Of a DNA stretch of 24,991 nucleotides, positions 1 through 7,221 are shown in pieces (position 1 is the first letter of the stretch; each line of letters starts with the position of its first letter). The stretch is from JAVWPP01 sp036635835 (GTDB taxonomy: Bacteria > Bacillota > Clostridia > TANB77 > CAG-465). The notes below the pieces were generated by a model. It was not told where the DNA came from and searched no databases. It worked only from the letters and a program-made list of their open reading frames with translations. Both the position numbers and the translations under genes were made by a program. The DNA lies in NCBI GenBank assembly GCA_036635835.1, contig JAVWPP010000014.1:1-24991 (forward strand). Reading direction: 5' to 3'.

Positions 1-55
1 TTCTTTTTCTTTTTCTTTTTCTTTTTCTTTTTCTTTTTCTTTTTCTTTTTCTTTT
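1..55. repeat. Perfect CTTTTT hexanucleotide microsatellite
   Basis: The first 55 bases are an uninterrupted period-6 tract with C at 3, 9, 15 and so on to 51, about eight full CTTTTT units. Read on the minus strand it is AAAAAG repeated. It ends in CTTTTAAAACATAT (51-64), which recurs almost exactly after the T-rich tract at 4604-4674. That second tract is the untranslated leader of a minus-strand gene, so this one may lead into a minus-strand gene lying left of the window. That last step is inference. Confidence 0.9.
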
Positions 56-186
56 AAAACATATATCTATCTTTTTCTAATTAATCTAGTTTACCGTATA
101 TATCTAGTTAATATATTTTCTATTCTCATATATATATACATTTCTACATTAGAAACTCTACCTTTATACGTTTTTCTAAATCTTTC
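56..186. other. AT-rich spacer with short repeats
   Basis: No gene is seen here. The stretch contains a direct repeat ATCTAGTT at 84-91 and 102-109, exactly 18 bp apart. It also holds a small hairpin, TTTCTA-CAT-TAGAAA, at 141-155. No convincing U-tract terminator follows the ABC permease gene that ends at 187. Confidence 0.5.
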
Positions 187-1779
187 TTAGCCTATTTTCC
201 TAAACTCTTTTACGCCCCAAGATTTAAGTATAACAAAGAGCATAGCGTCGAAAACAAAAGCTGCAAACATGCCAATGTATATAACTTCTAGAGGTTTTTC
301 AGTGTAAGACAAAATAGCCATAACAGCTGCAAACAAAATACCTAAAGAGCCTAGTATAGAGATCATAGAGGCAGTACTTTGCTTCACAACATGCATTTCA
401 GACTTAAAATTAAGCACTGGATATTTAAGATTAACAAGCAGTCCAAATATAGATACAAACACTGCTACAAGAGATGGTGCAAGTATTATAATTCCTATAT
501 TTAAAAGGCTAAACTTAAATCTAAATGCAAGCAAAGCTGTAGATATTATAATTGGAAGTAGTGTAACTGTTAAGTTAACTAATATCTTGCTCATAAATAT
601 ATCCATTTCTTTTGCTGGCGTAGATTTATATATCCAAAGGCTTTTGCCTTCTAGAGATATGCTAGAGCCTGTTGTAGAGCTCATTGCAACGCATCCACAC
701 ATCATGGCAACTAGGACTGGCATAAGCATTTGCTCAAAGTTAGGTATGTTTAAAAATACATTTAAATCTTTGTCGCTTACAAATAGCATGCTTATTACTG
801 CAACTACCATAAGTAGTACGCCTATGCAGGTGTTCATTAGGTAGATTGTTGTTGTAAATAGCTTTCTAAGCTCTTTCTTATACATTGCAAATAAAGGAGA
901 TCTTTTTATAAACTTCTTTTCTATGTATTTAGATGACTTAGATGATTCGTTTAGTTTTTGATTTATTTTAGTAAATACTTTAGATAGTATAATTACAAAC
1001 AGTGTAAATATTAATATATTTCCAAGTGTAAAGACTGCAAAAGATATTATGTTTCCATTTGCAAGTGTGTCTTTTACTAGGTATGCTGGGTAGTATACTG
1101 CTTTTACAATGCTGTCTACCTGGGCTTCTGTTGGCATTTTGGTTGCTTTCATGGCAATTCCCATGGGTGCTACTATCATAAGAAGGGTTGTAAGCAGTAA
1201 AAATACTGTTGTGAATATTTTTGTGTGCTTTATTTTAGTAGATACGTAGCTTATGCAAATGGCTATTAGGGTGCCTAGTATTATTGGTATTACTGGCACT
1301 AAAACAGATATTACTGCTGCATATATAAGGTACGTTATGTTTCTTCCTTCTGCTAAAAATACGTTGAATGCTGAAGGGAGTATAAACATTATAGCTGTTC
1401 CTATGTTTATTAGGACTAAATATAGTAGCTTAGATGTAAATATTGTTTTTGCTTTTAATGGCATTGACATAAGTGCGTCGTAATCTTTTGCTTTGAAAAG
1501 CGTAGACTCAGCTTTTGCTACTATGGTATATAGTATGCTAAGGGAGCTAACAAACATAAAGGCTGGCACTAAATAGTTTTGCATGGATACTGTTTTTAGC
1601 ATTGGGTAATACATATATGCATATGCATATATAATATATAGTACAAAGCCTCCCATTCCTAGTGCTAGGGCGCATGCTGTTATAAGTCCAATTATTCCTG
1701 CTCTATTTCTTTTAAGTTTGTTTAAACTTAAATTATTAATTGCTGTATATTTTATTAATGTAAATAATTTATTTTTCAT
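187..1779 (-). CDS. ABC transporter permease (ABC-2 exporter type)
   Basis: A 530-residue, very hydrophobic protein that I read as the membrane subunit of an ABC exporter. It has a short basic cytoplasmic N-terminus (residues 1-26, with KLKRNR), then roughly a dozen predicted helices in two groups. A hydrophilic loop at about 270-300 (rich in K, S and E) separates the groups, as in fused-permease ABC-2 proteins. It starts 2 bp after the stop of the upstream ATPase gene, with only a weak GGAG lying inside that gene's last codons, so translation is probably coupled. The substrate cannot be read from sequence. Bacteriocin, antibiotic or lipid export are possibilities only. Confidence 0.85.
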   Translation of the reverse strand: MKNKLFTLIKYTAINNLSLNKLKRNRAGIIGLITACALALGMGGFVLYIIYAYAYMYYPMLKTVSMQNYLVPAFMFVSSLSILYTIVAKAESTLFKAKDYDALMSMPLKAKTIFTSKLLYLVLINIGTAIMFILPSAFNVFLAEGRNITYLIYAAVISVLVPVIPIILGTLIAICISYVSTKIKHTKIFTTVFLLLTTLLMIVAPMGIAMKATKMPTEAQVDSIVKAVYYPAYLVKDTLANGNIISFAVFTLGNILIFTLFVIILSKVFTKINQKLNESSKSSKYIEKKFIKRSPLFAMYKKELRKLFTTTIYLMNTCIGVLLMVVAVISMLFVSDKDLNVFLNIPNFEQMLMPVLVAMMCGCVAMSSTTGSSISLEGKSLWIYKSTPAKEMDIFMSKILVNLTVTLLPIIISTALLAFRFKFSLLNIGIIILAPSLVAVFVSIFGLLVNLKYPVLNFKSEMHVVKQSTASMISILGSLGILFAAVMAILSYTEKPLEVIYIGMFAAFVFDAMLFVILKSWGVKEFRKIG

Positions 1780-1781
1780 AA

Positions 1782-2486
1782 CTACACAAGCTCCATAAAC
1801 ACATCTTCTAGAGATTTTGTTTTAACTACTTCTTCTATGTTTCCTTGTACAACTATTTTTCCGTTTTTTATTATACTTACGCTATCGCATAGCTTTTGTG
1901 CTACTTCTAAAACGTGAGTTGAGAAAAATATAGACATGCCTTCTTTGCATAAACTGCGCATTATTTCTTTTAGTTTAAATGCAGCTTTTGGGTCTAGTCC
2001 TACAAATGGTTCATCTAAAATAAGGAGTTTTGGCTCATGTATAAGAGCTGAAATTATAGCTAGCTTTTGCTTCATTCCATGAGAATATGAAGATACTATA
2101 TCTCCTAGGCTTTCTTTTATTTCAAAAAGCTCAGCGTATTTATTTATTAGCTCTTCTCTTTTTTCTGGCTCTACTTCAAATAGATCTGCTATAAAGTTCA
2201 AATACTGAATTCCAGATAAGTTATCGTATATGTCTGGGTTATCTGGTATATATGCAATTTCTTTTTTGCATTCAAAAGGATTTTCTTTTATAGATTTTCC
2301 ATCTATTATAATTTCTCCTTCTTCAAAATCTAATATTCCAACTACTGCTTTAATAGTTGTTGTCTTTCCTGCCCCATTTGGCCCTATAAATCCATGTATT
2401 TCACCGGATTTAACTTCTATACATACATTATCTATAGCCTTTATATTATTCTTGTATGTCTTAGATAATTTCTTTATTTCTAGCAT
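1782..2486 (-). CDS. ABC transporter ATP-binding protein
   Basis: A 234-residue cytoplasmic ATPase with all nucleotide-binding motifs. Walker A GPNGAGKTT is at 35-43, the signature YSHGMKQK at about 134-141, Walker B LLILDEP at 154-160, a D-loop GLDP, and the H-loop histidine in STH at about 191. The signature has SHGMKQ in place of LSGGQ, which is common in BcrA/CcmA-like exporter ATPases. It is the first gene of a two-gene operon with the permease and should energise export through it. The ATG is preceded by AAGG in AAGAAGGTAAAAGAC. A good sigma-A promoter lies about 25 bp upstream. Confidence 0.95.
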   Translation of the reverse strand: MLEIKKLSKTYKNNIKAIDNVCIEVKSGEIHGFIGPNGAGKTTTIKAVVGILDFEEGEIIIDGKSIKENPFECKKEIAYIPDNPDIYDNLSGIQYLNFIADLFEVEPEKREELINKYAELFEIKESLGDIVSSYSHGMKQKLAIISALIHEPKLLILDEPFVGLDPKAAFKLKEIMRSLCKEGMSIFFSTHVLEVAQKLCDSVSIIKNGKIVVQGNIEEVVKTKSLEDVFMELV

Positions 2487-2511
2487 GTCTTTTACCTTCT
2501 TTCATTTATAT

Positions 2512-2539
2512 ATTATACATCTTTTTTTTAGCTTTTCAA
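2512..2539 (-). promoter_or_regulatory. Sigma-A promoter of the ABC operon
   Basis: On the minus strand, TTGAAA (2534-2539) and TATAAT (2512-2517) are separated by 16 bp. They sit just ahead of the ribosome site of the ATPase gene that starts at 2486. Confidence 0.7.
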
Positions 2540-2661
2540 TACTTTATTATATCTTTCTACACCAGTTTTAAATATCTTAATATATCTTCTTTTCTACTTT
2601 TCCTAAAAAAAAATTAATATATATATCTAAAGCACATATACATATACTGAGGTGATATATT

Positions 2662-3537
2662 GTGACAAAACTTTTTACAGGCTGCGCAACAGCCCTAGTA
2701 ACCCCATTTAAAGGCGGAGAAATAGACTACGAAAGCCTAGACAAACTCATACAAATGCAGCTAGAAAACGAAGTAGACGCGCTAGTTATATGCGCAACAA
2801 CAGGAGAGTCTACCGCCCTATCTACCTACGAAAAAAACATACTCCTTTCCTACGTTATACAAAAAGTAGACGGAAAATGCAAAGTAATATTTGGCATATC
2901 TAGTAGCAGCACAAAAAGCGCAGGAGAGCTTGCAGAAGACGCAGAAGACATAGGAGCAGACGCACTACTTATATCCGCGCCGCCATACACAAAACCAAGC
3001 CAAGAAGGCATATACCTGCACTACAAAGAAATATCTAGCAGAGTTAACATCCCCGTTATAATATACAACGTGCCGTCTAGAGCAGGCGTAAACATAGAGC
3101 CAGAAACTGTCTTAAGACTATCTAAAATATCTAACATCCTAGGCCTAAAAGAAGCAAGCACAGACATAGCGCACATACTAAAGGTATTTAGCCTAGTAAG
3201 CAAAGACTTCTGCATCTACTCAGGAAACGATAACCTAACATACACCTTCCTAACACTAGGCGGAAAAGGCGTCATATCCGTGCTTTCTAACATACTACCA
3301 TTTGAAGTAAAAACAATGTGCCAGGCATACTTTAGTGGCAACATAGAAAGAGCTAAAAAGCTACAATTTGAGTATCTAAACCTAGTAAACGCACTATTCA
3401 TAGAATCTAATCCAGTGCCAATAAAAGAAGCAATGGCAGAGCTTTCATACATATCTTCAGATGTAAGACTTCCGCTTACAAACTTAAGCGAGGAAAACAA
3501 ACTAATACTACTAGAAAATCTACGTAGCGTTCTGTAA
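2662..3537 (+). CDS. dapA: 4-hydroxy-tetrahydrodipicolinate synthase
   Basis: A 291-aa TIM-barrel aldolase that condenses pyruvate with aspartate semialdehyde, the first committed step to lysine, diaminopimelate and, in spore formers, dipicolinate. Expected residues are present: ATTGES with T46/T47, Y135 in IIYNVPSR, R140, and the Schiff-base lysine K163 in GLKEAS. All are offset by two from the E. coli enzyme. Start is GTG, supported by GAGGTGAT seven bases upstream. It stands alone, without other lysine genes, and ends at a shared hairpin terminator. Codon use is conspicuous: GAC, TAC and AAC predominate, whereas other plus-strand genes here favour T-ending forms. No LYS riboswitch is evident in the short AT-rich upstream region. 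Confidence 0.96.
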   Translation: MTKLFTGCATALVTPFKGGEIDYESLDKLIQMQLENEVDALVICATTGESTALSTYEKNILLSYVIQKVDGKCKVIFGISSSSTKSAGELAEDAEDIGADALLISAPPYTKPSQEGIYLHYKEISSRVNIPVIIYNVPSRAGVNIEPETVLRLSKISNILGLKEASTDIAHILKVFSLVSKDFCIYSGNDNLTYTFLTLGGKGVISVLSNILPFEVKTMCQAYFSGNIERAKKLQFEYLNLVNALFIESNPVPIKEAMAELSYISSDVRLPLTNLSEENKLILLENLRSVL

Positions 3538-3540
3538 AGA

Positions 3541-3571
3541 AAAAGCGGCAAACATTAAGTTTACCGCTTTT
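3541..3571. terminator. Bidirectional terminator between dapA and the DUF4363 gene
   Basis: Thirteen-base arms at 3541-3553 and 3559-3571 pair with a single mismatch around a 5-base loop, with A-run and T-run flanks. It lies between convergent genes ending at 3537 and 3573. Confidence 0.8.
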
Positions 3572-3572
3572 C

Positions 3573-3953
3573 CTACATTATATTATCTAAAATAATCTCC
3601 TTCTTCTTAGCAACTTGCCTAACACACCTTTTAAGCACGTCTGCAGAAACAAGCGCCTCTTCCTTATTACCAGAAATAATATAATTCCTAAGCTCATCTA
3701 TAGCAATCTCAATCTCATCTATATCATCTCTATCTGAAATCATATCCCACACACTATTCATACTCTCCCATGTATCCTCTAAACTATTTACATGCACAGT
3801 AGCCGCCTTTATATTATCTGAAAGTATATAATTTTTAATATGATTAGAATCTGCAAGCAAATACTGAGACGTTCTATTCATATAATTAATCTCCCACAAA
3901 CCGCCAAAAAGCAGCAGAGACACTGTAATACCTAGCACTAAAATATTGCGCAC
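3573..3953 (-). CDS. DUF4363 family membrane-anchored protein
   Basis: A 126-aa protein with one N-terminal hydrophobic segment (residues 3-20), most simply a membrane anchor, followed by a mostly helical acidic domain on one side of the membrane. It contains a TWESMNSVWDMISDRDDIDEI region and a basic C-terminus (KRCVRQVAKKKE). Length, architecture and position directly after a DUF421/YetF-like gene match DUF4363 proteins, which commonly sit beside DUF421 genes in clostridia. It starts 1 bp after the stop of that gene, so the two are co-translated. The function of the pair is not established. In Bacillus, YetF-type proteins are linked to spore or envelope phenotypes. Confidence 0.8.
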   Translation of the reverse strand: MRNILVLGITVSLLLFGGLWEINYMNRTSQYLLADSNHIKNYILSDNIKAATVHVNSLEDTWESMNSVWDMISDRDDIDEIEIAIDELRNYIISGNKEEALVSADVLKRCVRQVAKKKEIILDNIM

Positions 3954-3954
3954 A

Positions 3955-4593
3955 CTAATCCTTCCTTTCTTTTAGCTGATATATAAACTGATTATTTTCA
4001 TCCAAAGTTCCAACTAATATATCCTCTAACTTAAGTTTTTTCTTCTTTAATATATTATCTATATACGTCTGATCTATCTTTAAAAGCTCTAAATTATCCT
4101 TGCTTACCTTACCATCTGTTATAAGGACATACGGTATTTGCTTTATATTATCTGTCACCTTTACAACGTTCAAATCTCCATTAGTTTCAAGCACAGCAAA
4201 CGACACATCCGTTACCTTAAATATATCCTTATTCCTAAGCTGAGCAAGCAGCTCTTCTATAGTATACTGCTGCTTCCTAAGCTCACTTTCGTTTATCTTC
4301 CCATCTTTAATAAGGAAAATAGGCGTGCCACAAATTGCTTTTTGCACCGCATTACTAGACTGTATAAGGAATGTAAAAACAATGTATACAAGAAGCAGTC
4401 CTAATATAGAAACAACTCCGTTTACAATAGGCATGCTATTAGAAGAAAGTGGGCTAGATGCCTGATCTGCTATCATAACCAAAATAACAAGCTCAAACGG
4501 CTGCATCTGCGCAAGCTCCCTTTTCCCCATTAGCCTTATTACTAAAAACACTAAAACATATAGCAAAATAGATCTTATTAACACAACTAACAT
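3955..4593 (-). CDS. DUF421 (YetF-like) integral membrane protein
   Basis: A 212-aa protein with three N-terminal helices (about residues 5-20, 32-50 and 57-80). They carry the conserved RLMGKRELAQMQPFELVI stretch near residues 20-38 that marks the DUF421 family. A cytosolic alpha/beta domain follows, with the characteristic LIKDGKINESELRKQQYTIEELLAQLR region and a second LITDGKV repeat-like element near 156. The ATG is supported by AAGGAGAG. Its untranslated leader is an extreme A-rich purine tract (4604-4674). It forms an operon with the DUF4363 gene. Molecular function is unknown. Confidence 0.9.
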   Translation of the reverse strand: MLVVLIRSILLYVLVFLVIRLMGKRELAQMQPFELVILVMIADQASSPLSSNSMPIVNGVVSILGLLLVYIVFTFLIQSSNAVQKAICGTPIFLIKDGKINESELRKQQYTIEELLAQLRNKDIFKVTDVSFAVLETNGDLNVVKVTDNIKQIPYVLITDGKVSKDNLELLKIDQTYIDNILKKKKLKLEDILVGTLDENNQFIYQLKERKD

Positions 4594-4603
4594 ATATCTC
4601 TCC

Positions 4604-4674
4604 TTTTTTTTTATTTTTTTTTATTTTTTTTATTTTTTTCTTTTTTATTTTTTTCTTTTTTGTTTTTTCTTTTT
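4604..4674 (-). repeat. Homopurine A-run leader of the DUF421 gene
   Basis: On the plus strand this is a series of T runs of lengths 9, 9, 8, 7, 6, 7, 6, 6 and 5, each interrupted by a single A, C or G. On the coding strand it is an A-run/purine leader running straight into the ribosome site. The far end continues into AAAACATAT (4675-4683), as in the tract at 1-64. Runs of 8-9 bases are prone to slippage. Confidence 0.85.
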
Positions 4675-4813
4675 AAAACATATGAGAAACTTTATTCTCA
4701 TTAACCATATTTCCGTATCTAGGTAGGTATGCTTTATACTTTTTCTTTTTCTTTATTATGTTTTGCATATTTTTTTGTTTTATACAAATAATATTTATAA
4801 AGGAGTGATTTAT

Positions 4814-5179
4814 ATGTTTGAAACAACATCAAAGCAGCTATTTGTTAGGCTTATTTCAGCCTGCACTATAATGTGCGGACTTGGATATTACTGCCCAAAT
4901 TTAGATGCAAATAACGTATGGAAACTAGTTATATCTGCATTTTTAATAGTACTTGCAGATGTACTACTTGCTTTATTAATAGGAGTGCACGAAACAGCGC
5001 TTGGCAGATTTTGCGTTGCCTTAATATCTTCTATTTTAATTATTTACATCTCTCAGTTTATTATACCAGGATTCTTTATTTCATTTAAACTATCTATAAC
5101 AGGAGCCCTAATCTACACAGGTATTTCAGCTATATTACCTACAAACGAAGTTAGCAAAGAGCGCGTATCTATAGCTTAA
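4814..5179 (+). CDS. Small four-helix membrane protein
   Basis: A 121-aa protein with about four predicted membrane helices (roughly residues 9-25, 35-56, 66-84 and 88-108) and a short charged C-terminal tail. An upstream in-frame ATG exists at 4763, but AAAGGAGTG seven bases before the ATG at 4814 decides the start. Size and helix layout resemble DUF2512/YndM-type and holin-like small membrane proteins of Firmicutes, but I cannot assign a family from sequence alone. It stands alone between divergent and convergent neighbours. Its stop codon runs directly into the first of two repeated promoter units. Confidence 0.7.
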   Translation: MFETTSKQLFVRLISACTIMCGLGYYCPNLDANNVWKLVISAFLIVLADVLLALLIGVHETALGRFCVALISSILIIYISQFIIPGFFISFKLSITGALIYTGISAILPTNEVSKERVSIA

Positions 5180-5264
5180 AAAAAGTGCCGAAATATGTCG
5201 CACGAAAACGTAGAAAAACACTTGACATTACGAAACAAGTGTTTTATACTAAGCAAGAAAATAT
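5178..5264 (+). promoter_or_regulatory. Promoter unit 1 of a tandem pair
   Basis: TTGACA at 5222-5227 and TATACT at 5245-5250 have an optimal 17-bp spacer on the plus strand. Upstream lie GTGCCGAAA (5185-5193) and ATGTCG (5195-5200), whose TG pairs start 10 bp apart. A perfect dyad, AAAACACTTG (5215-5224) and CAAGTGTTTT (5236-5245), straddles the -35 box. The sequence is conserved past the expected start site in unit 2. No coding region follows on this strand. Confidence 0.8.
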
Positions 5265-5310
5265 ATCTTAAGTTTAATTACATCTTAATATACTGCGCAG
5301 TTTCAAACTT

Positions 5311-5407
5311 AAAAAAAATGTCTAAAAATGTCGAGCGAAAAAAATATAAAAACTAAAAAAACGCTTGACATTTAGGAACAACTGTTTTATACTAAGCAAA
5401 GAAAATA
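5311..5407 (+). promoter_or_regulatory. Promoter unit 2 of a tandem pair
   Basis: TTGACA at 5365-5370 and TATACT at 5388-5393 have a 17-bp spacer. About 45 of 50 bases match unit 1 from the A-run before the -35 box to beyond the start site, with a 1-base insertion. The upstream element ATGTCTAAA (5318-5326) plus ATGTCG (5328-5333) repeats that of unit 1 but lies exactly 10 bp further from the -35 box. The dyad over the -35 box (5358-5367, 5379-5388) keeps 8 of 10 pairs. Confidence 0.8.
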
Positions 5408-5431
5408 GAGCCCCATATTTAAAGGCTCTAT
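5398..5431 (-). terminator. Intrinsic terminator of the beta-CASP hydrolase gene
   Basis: On the minus strand, ATAGAGCC (5424-5431) pairs with GGCTCTAT (5405-5412), followed by TTTCTTT. It lies 58 bp after the stop codon and overlaps the start region of plus-strand promoter unit 2. Confidence 0.7.
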
Positions 5432-5488
5432 ATACTCTTTATTCTAATAACATTTTATCTAATTTAAATAAACATATTTTATACGTTT

Positions 5489-7117
5489 TTATTTACCCTG
5501 AACATCTTTAATCATAGCTTTAATACTATCTAATTTAGCCTTTAAAGACTCAAGCTCAGAAGCATCTGCATTATGCTTAATAGTAACTTTAACCTTATTA
5601 GTTAAGGTATCTACATCCTCTTTAAGCACAGATAACATCTCAAGAACGTCCAGCCTAGTAGATTTATACTCAGTAGCAGCAGTTTTCTCAGTCTCTATAA
5701 CCTCGCCATTTAGAATATTGAAAGATTCGCTAAACTGCGGTATAAATGACTTAATATTAAACTTTCTAAAAATATCATTTGCAAAATCTTTTTGCCCTTC
5801 ATATTCACCATGAACTATAAATATATTCTTAGGCTTATCTTTAATATTAGAAATCCAGTCCATCAATCCATCGTGGTCTGCATGCCCTGAAAAGCCATCT
5901 AGTATCTTAATTTGAGCATTAACGCTAATCTCTTCACCATATATCTTAACAAGCTTTTCTCCGTTACAAAGCTTTCTACCAAGAGTACCTTCAGCTTGGT
6001 AACCAACAAACATTACAGAGCACTCAGGTCTCCATAAATTATGCTTCAAATGATGCTTAATTCTACCAACCTCGCACATACCACTTGCAGATATAATAAC
6101 CTTAGGAGTTGGGTCCTCGTTTAAAGCTTTAGACTCATCTGCTGTCTTAACAAAGTGCAAATTAGGAAAATCTAAAGGACTTTCTCCAGAATTAATATAT
6201 CCAAGAGTTTCTTCATCAAAACAATCTGGATTTTGTCTAAAAATCTGAGTTGCATTAACTGCAAGCGGGCTATCTACGTAAACAGGAATCTTTCTAAGTC
6301 TCTTTATCTTATCTCCATATTCATCTAAATTTTTATTTATTTCATATAGAATTTCCTGCGTTCTACCTACAGCAAAAGAAGGTATAATTACATTACCACC
6401 ATTATCTATAGTATCTAAAACAATAGATAAAAACTCAATAGACTGGTCTTTAACATTACCATGTAATCTGTTTCCATATGTAGACTCAGTAATAAGGTAA
6501 TCTGCGCTATCTAAGCTTTCTAGATCCTTTAATATAGGCATATCTTTGTTACCTAAATCTCCACTAAAAACAATCTTTTCTTCTTTACCATCTTCAGTTA
6601 TATATAGCTCTATAAATGCAGATCCTAACATATGTCCTGCATCTTTTAAAACAAATTTAATATCCTTGCATGGAGATATCTCTTCTCTGTATTCTACCTG
6701 ATTAAATATCTCTAAAGACTGCATAGCATCTTCTGCAGTATATAGCGGTAAAGTTGGTTTCTTACCTGCTCTTTCTCTTTTTCTATTTACCCATTCTATT
6801 TCTTTTTCTTGTATATGACCGCTATCTGGTAGCATTATACCTGCTAAGTCGCAAGTAGCTTTTGTTGCATAAACTGGCCCTTTAAACCCCTGTGTATATA
6901 GTTTAGGTATTCTGCCACTATGATCTATATGTGCATGTGTTAATATAATAAAATCAATATCTGATGGCATAAATGGAAATTCATCATAATTTAATAATTG
7001 CTCCGCAAGTGTACCTTGAAAAAGTCCGCAATCTATTAAGAATTTTTTTCCTGCTGCTTCTACTAAATGACATGAGCCAGTTACAGCTCTTGTTGCTCCA
7101 AAAAATGATATTTTCAT
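5489..7117 (-). CDS. MBL-fold/beta-CASP metallo-hydrolase (RNA-processing type)
   Basis: A 542-aa protein of the COG1236 type, with a metallo-beta-lactamase fold, an inserted beta-CASP domain and an RMMBL tail motif. The zinc motif HAHIDH is at 61-66. Further ligand regions are DAGHMLGSAF, FSGDLGN and SGHADHDG, and a late HGE. SASGMCEVGRIKHHL is typical of beta-CASP. Relatives include CPSF-73-like nucleases and uncharacterised bacterial enzymes, so ribonuclease activity is likely but not certain. The last 80 or so residues form an extra charged, heptad-like helical region not required for the core fold. ATG start with AGAGGAG. Monocistronic, with its own terminator. Confidence 0.9.
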   Translation of the reverse strand: MKISFFGATRAVTGSCHLVEAAGKKFLIDCGLFQGTLAEQLLNYDEFPFMPSDIDFIILTHAHIDHSGRIPKLYTQGFKGPVYATKATCDLAGIMLPDSGHIQEKEIEWVNRKRERAGKKPTLPLYTAEDAMQSLEIFNQVEYREEISPCKDIKFVLKDAGHMLGSAFIELYITEDGKEEKIVFSGDLGNKDMPILKDLESLDSADYLITESTYGNRLHGNVKDQSIEFLSIVLDTIDNGGNVIIPSFAVGRTQEILYEINKNLDEYGDKIKRLRKIPVYVDSPLAVNATQIFRQNPDCFDEETLGYINSGESPLDFPNLHFVKTADESKALNEDPTPKVIISASGMCEVGRIKHHLKHNLWRPECSVMFVGYQAEGTLGRKLCNGEKLVKIYGEEISVNAQIKILDGFSGHADHDGLMDWISNIKDKPKNIFIVHGEYEGQKDFANDIFRKFNIKSFIPQFSESFNILNGEVIETEKTAATEYKSTRLDVLEMLSVLKEDVDTLTNKVKVTIKHNADASELESLKAKLDSIKAMIKDVQGK

Positions 7118-7221
7118 ATGTTTCTCTCCTCTTTATTTCTTCATTAGTTTTTATATATTATATTGTATACCAAAAATAAAAAATATAAAACGCTTTTTCT
7201 TTATTTTGTATATAAATTTCA

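Larger units (their letters stand above)
5265..5488. other. Rest of the 309-bp gap: possible non-coding transcripts
   Basis: Apart from the two promoter units, the 5180-5488 gap holds an 8-bp inverted repeat (TTAAGTTT 5268-5275, AAACTTAA 5305-5312) enclosing the palindrome ACTGCGCAGT (5292-5301). It also holds the terminator of the minus-strand gene. Transcripts from the two plus promoters would start near 5257 and 5400 and run toward, or antisense to, the 3' end of the gene at 5489-7117. I see no ORF with a ribosome site on the plus strand. Confidence 0.45.

Noticed and set aside
1..55. CRISPR-like or telomere-like array
   Set aside because: A 6-bp pure microsatellite without spacers; simple-sequence slippage explains it.
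2540..2661. Lysine riboswitch before dapA
   Set aside because: The interval is short, almost pure A/T and lacks the multi-helix structure or a terminator hairpin.
3573..4593. Phage or mobile-element origin for the small membrane-protein genes
   Set aside because: No integrase, attachment repeats or phage structural genes are seen, and the DUF421/DUF4363 pair is a common chromosomal pair.
4594..4813. Replication origin in the AT-rich tract
   Set aside because: No cluster of DnaA boxes (TTATNCACA) and no dnaA or replication gene nearby.
5318..5356. A 12-codon ATG frame inside promoter unit 2 (and a GTG-led counterpart in unit 1)
   Set aside because: No ribosome site, only an A-run, precedes it, and the bases are better explained as the repeated upstream control element.
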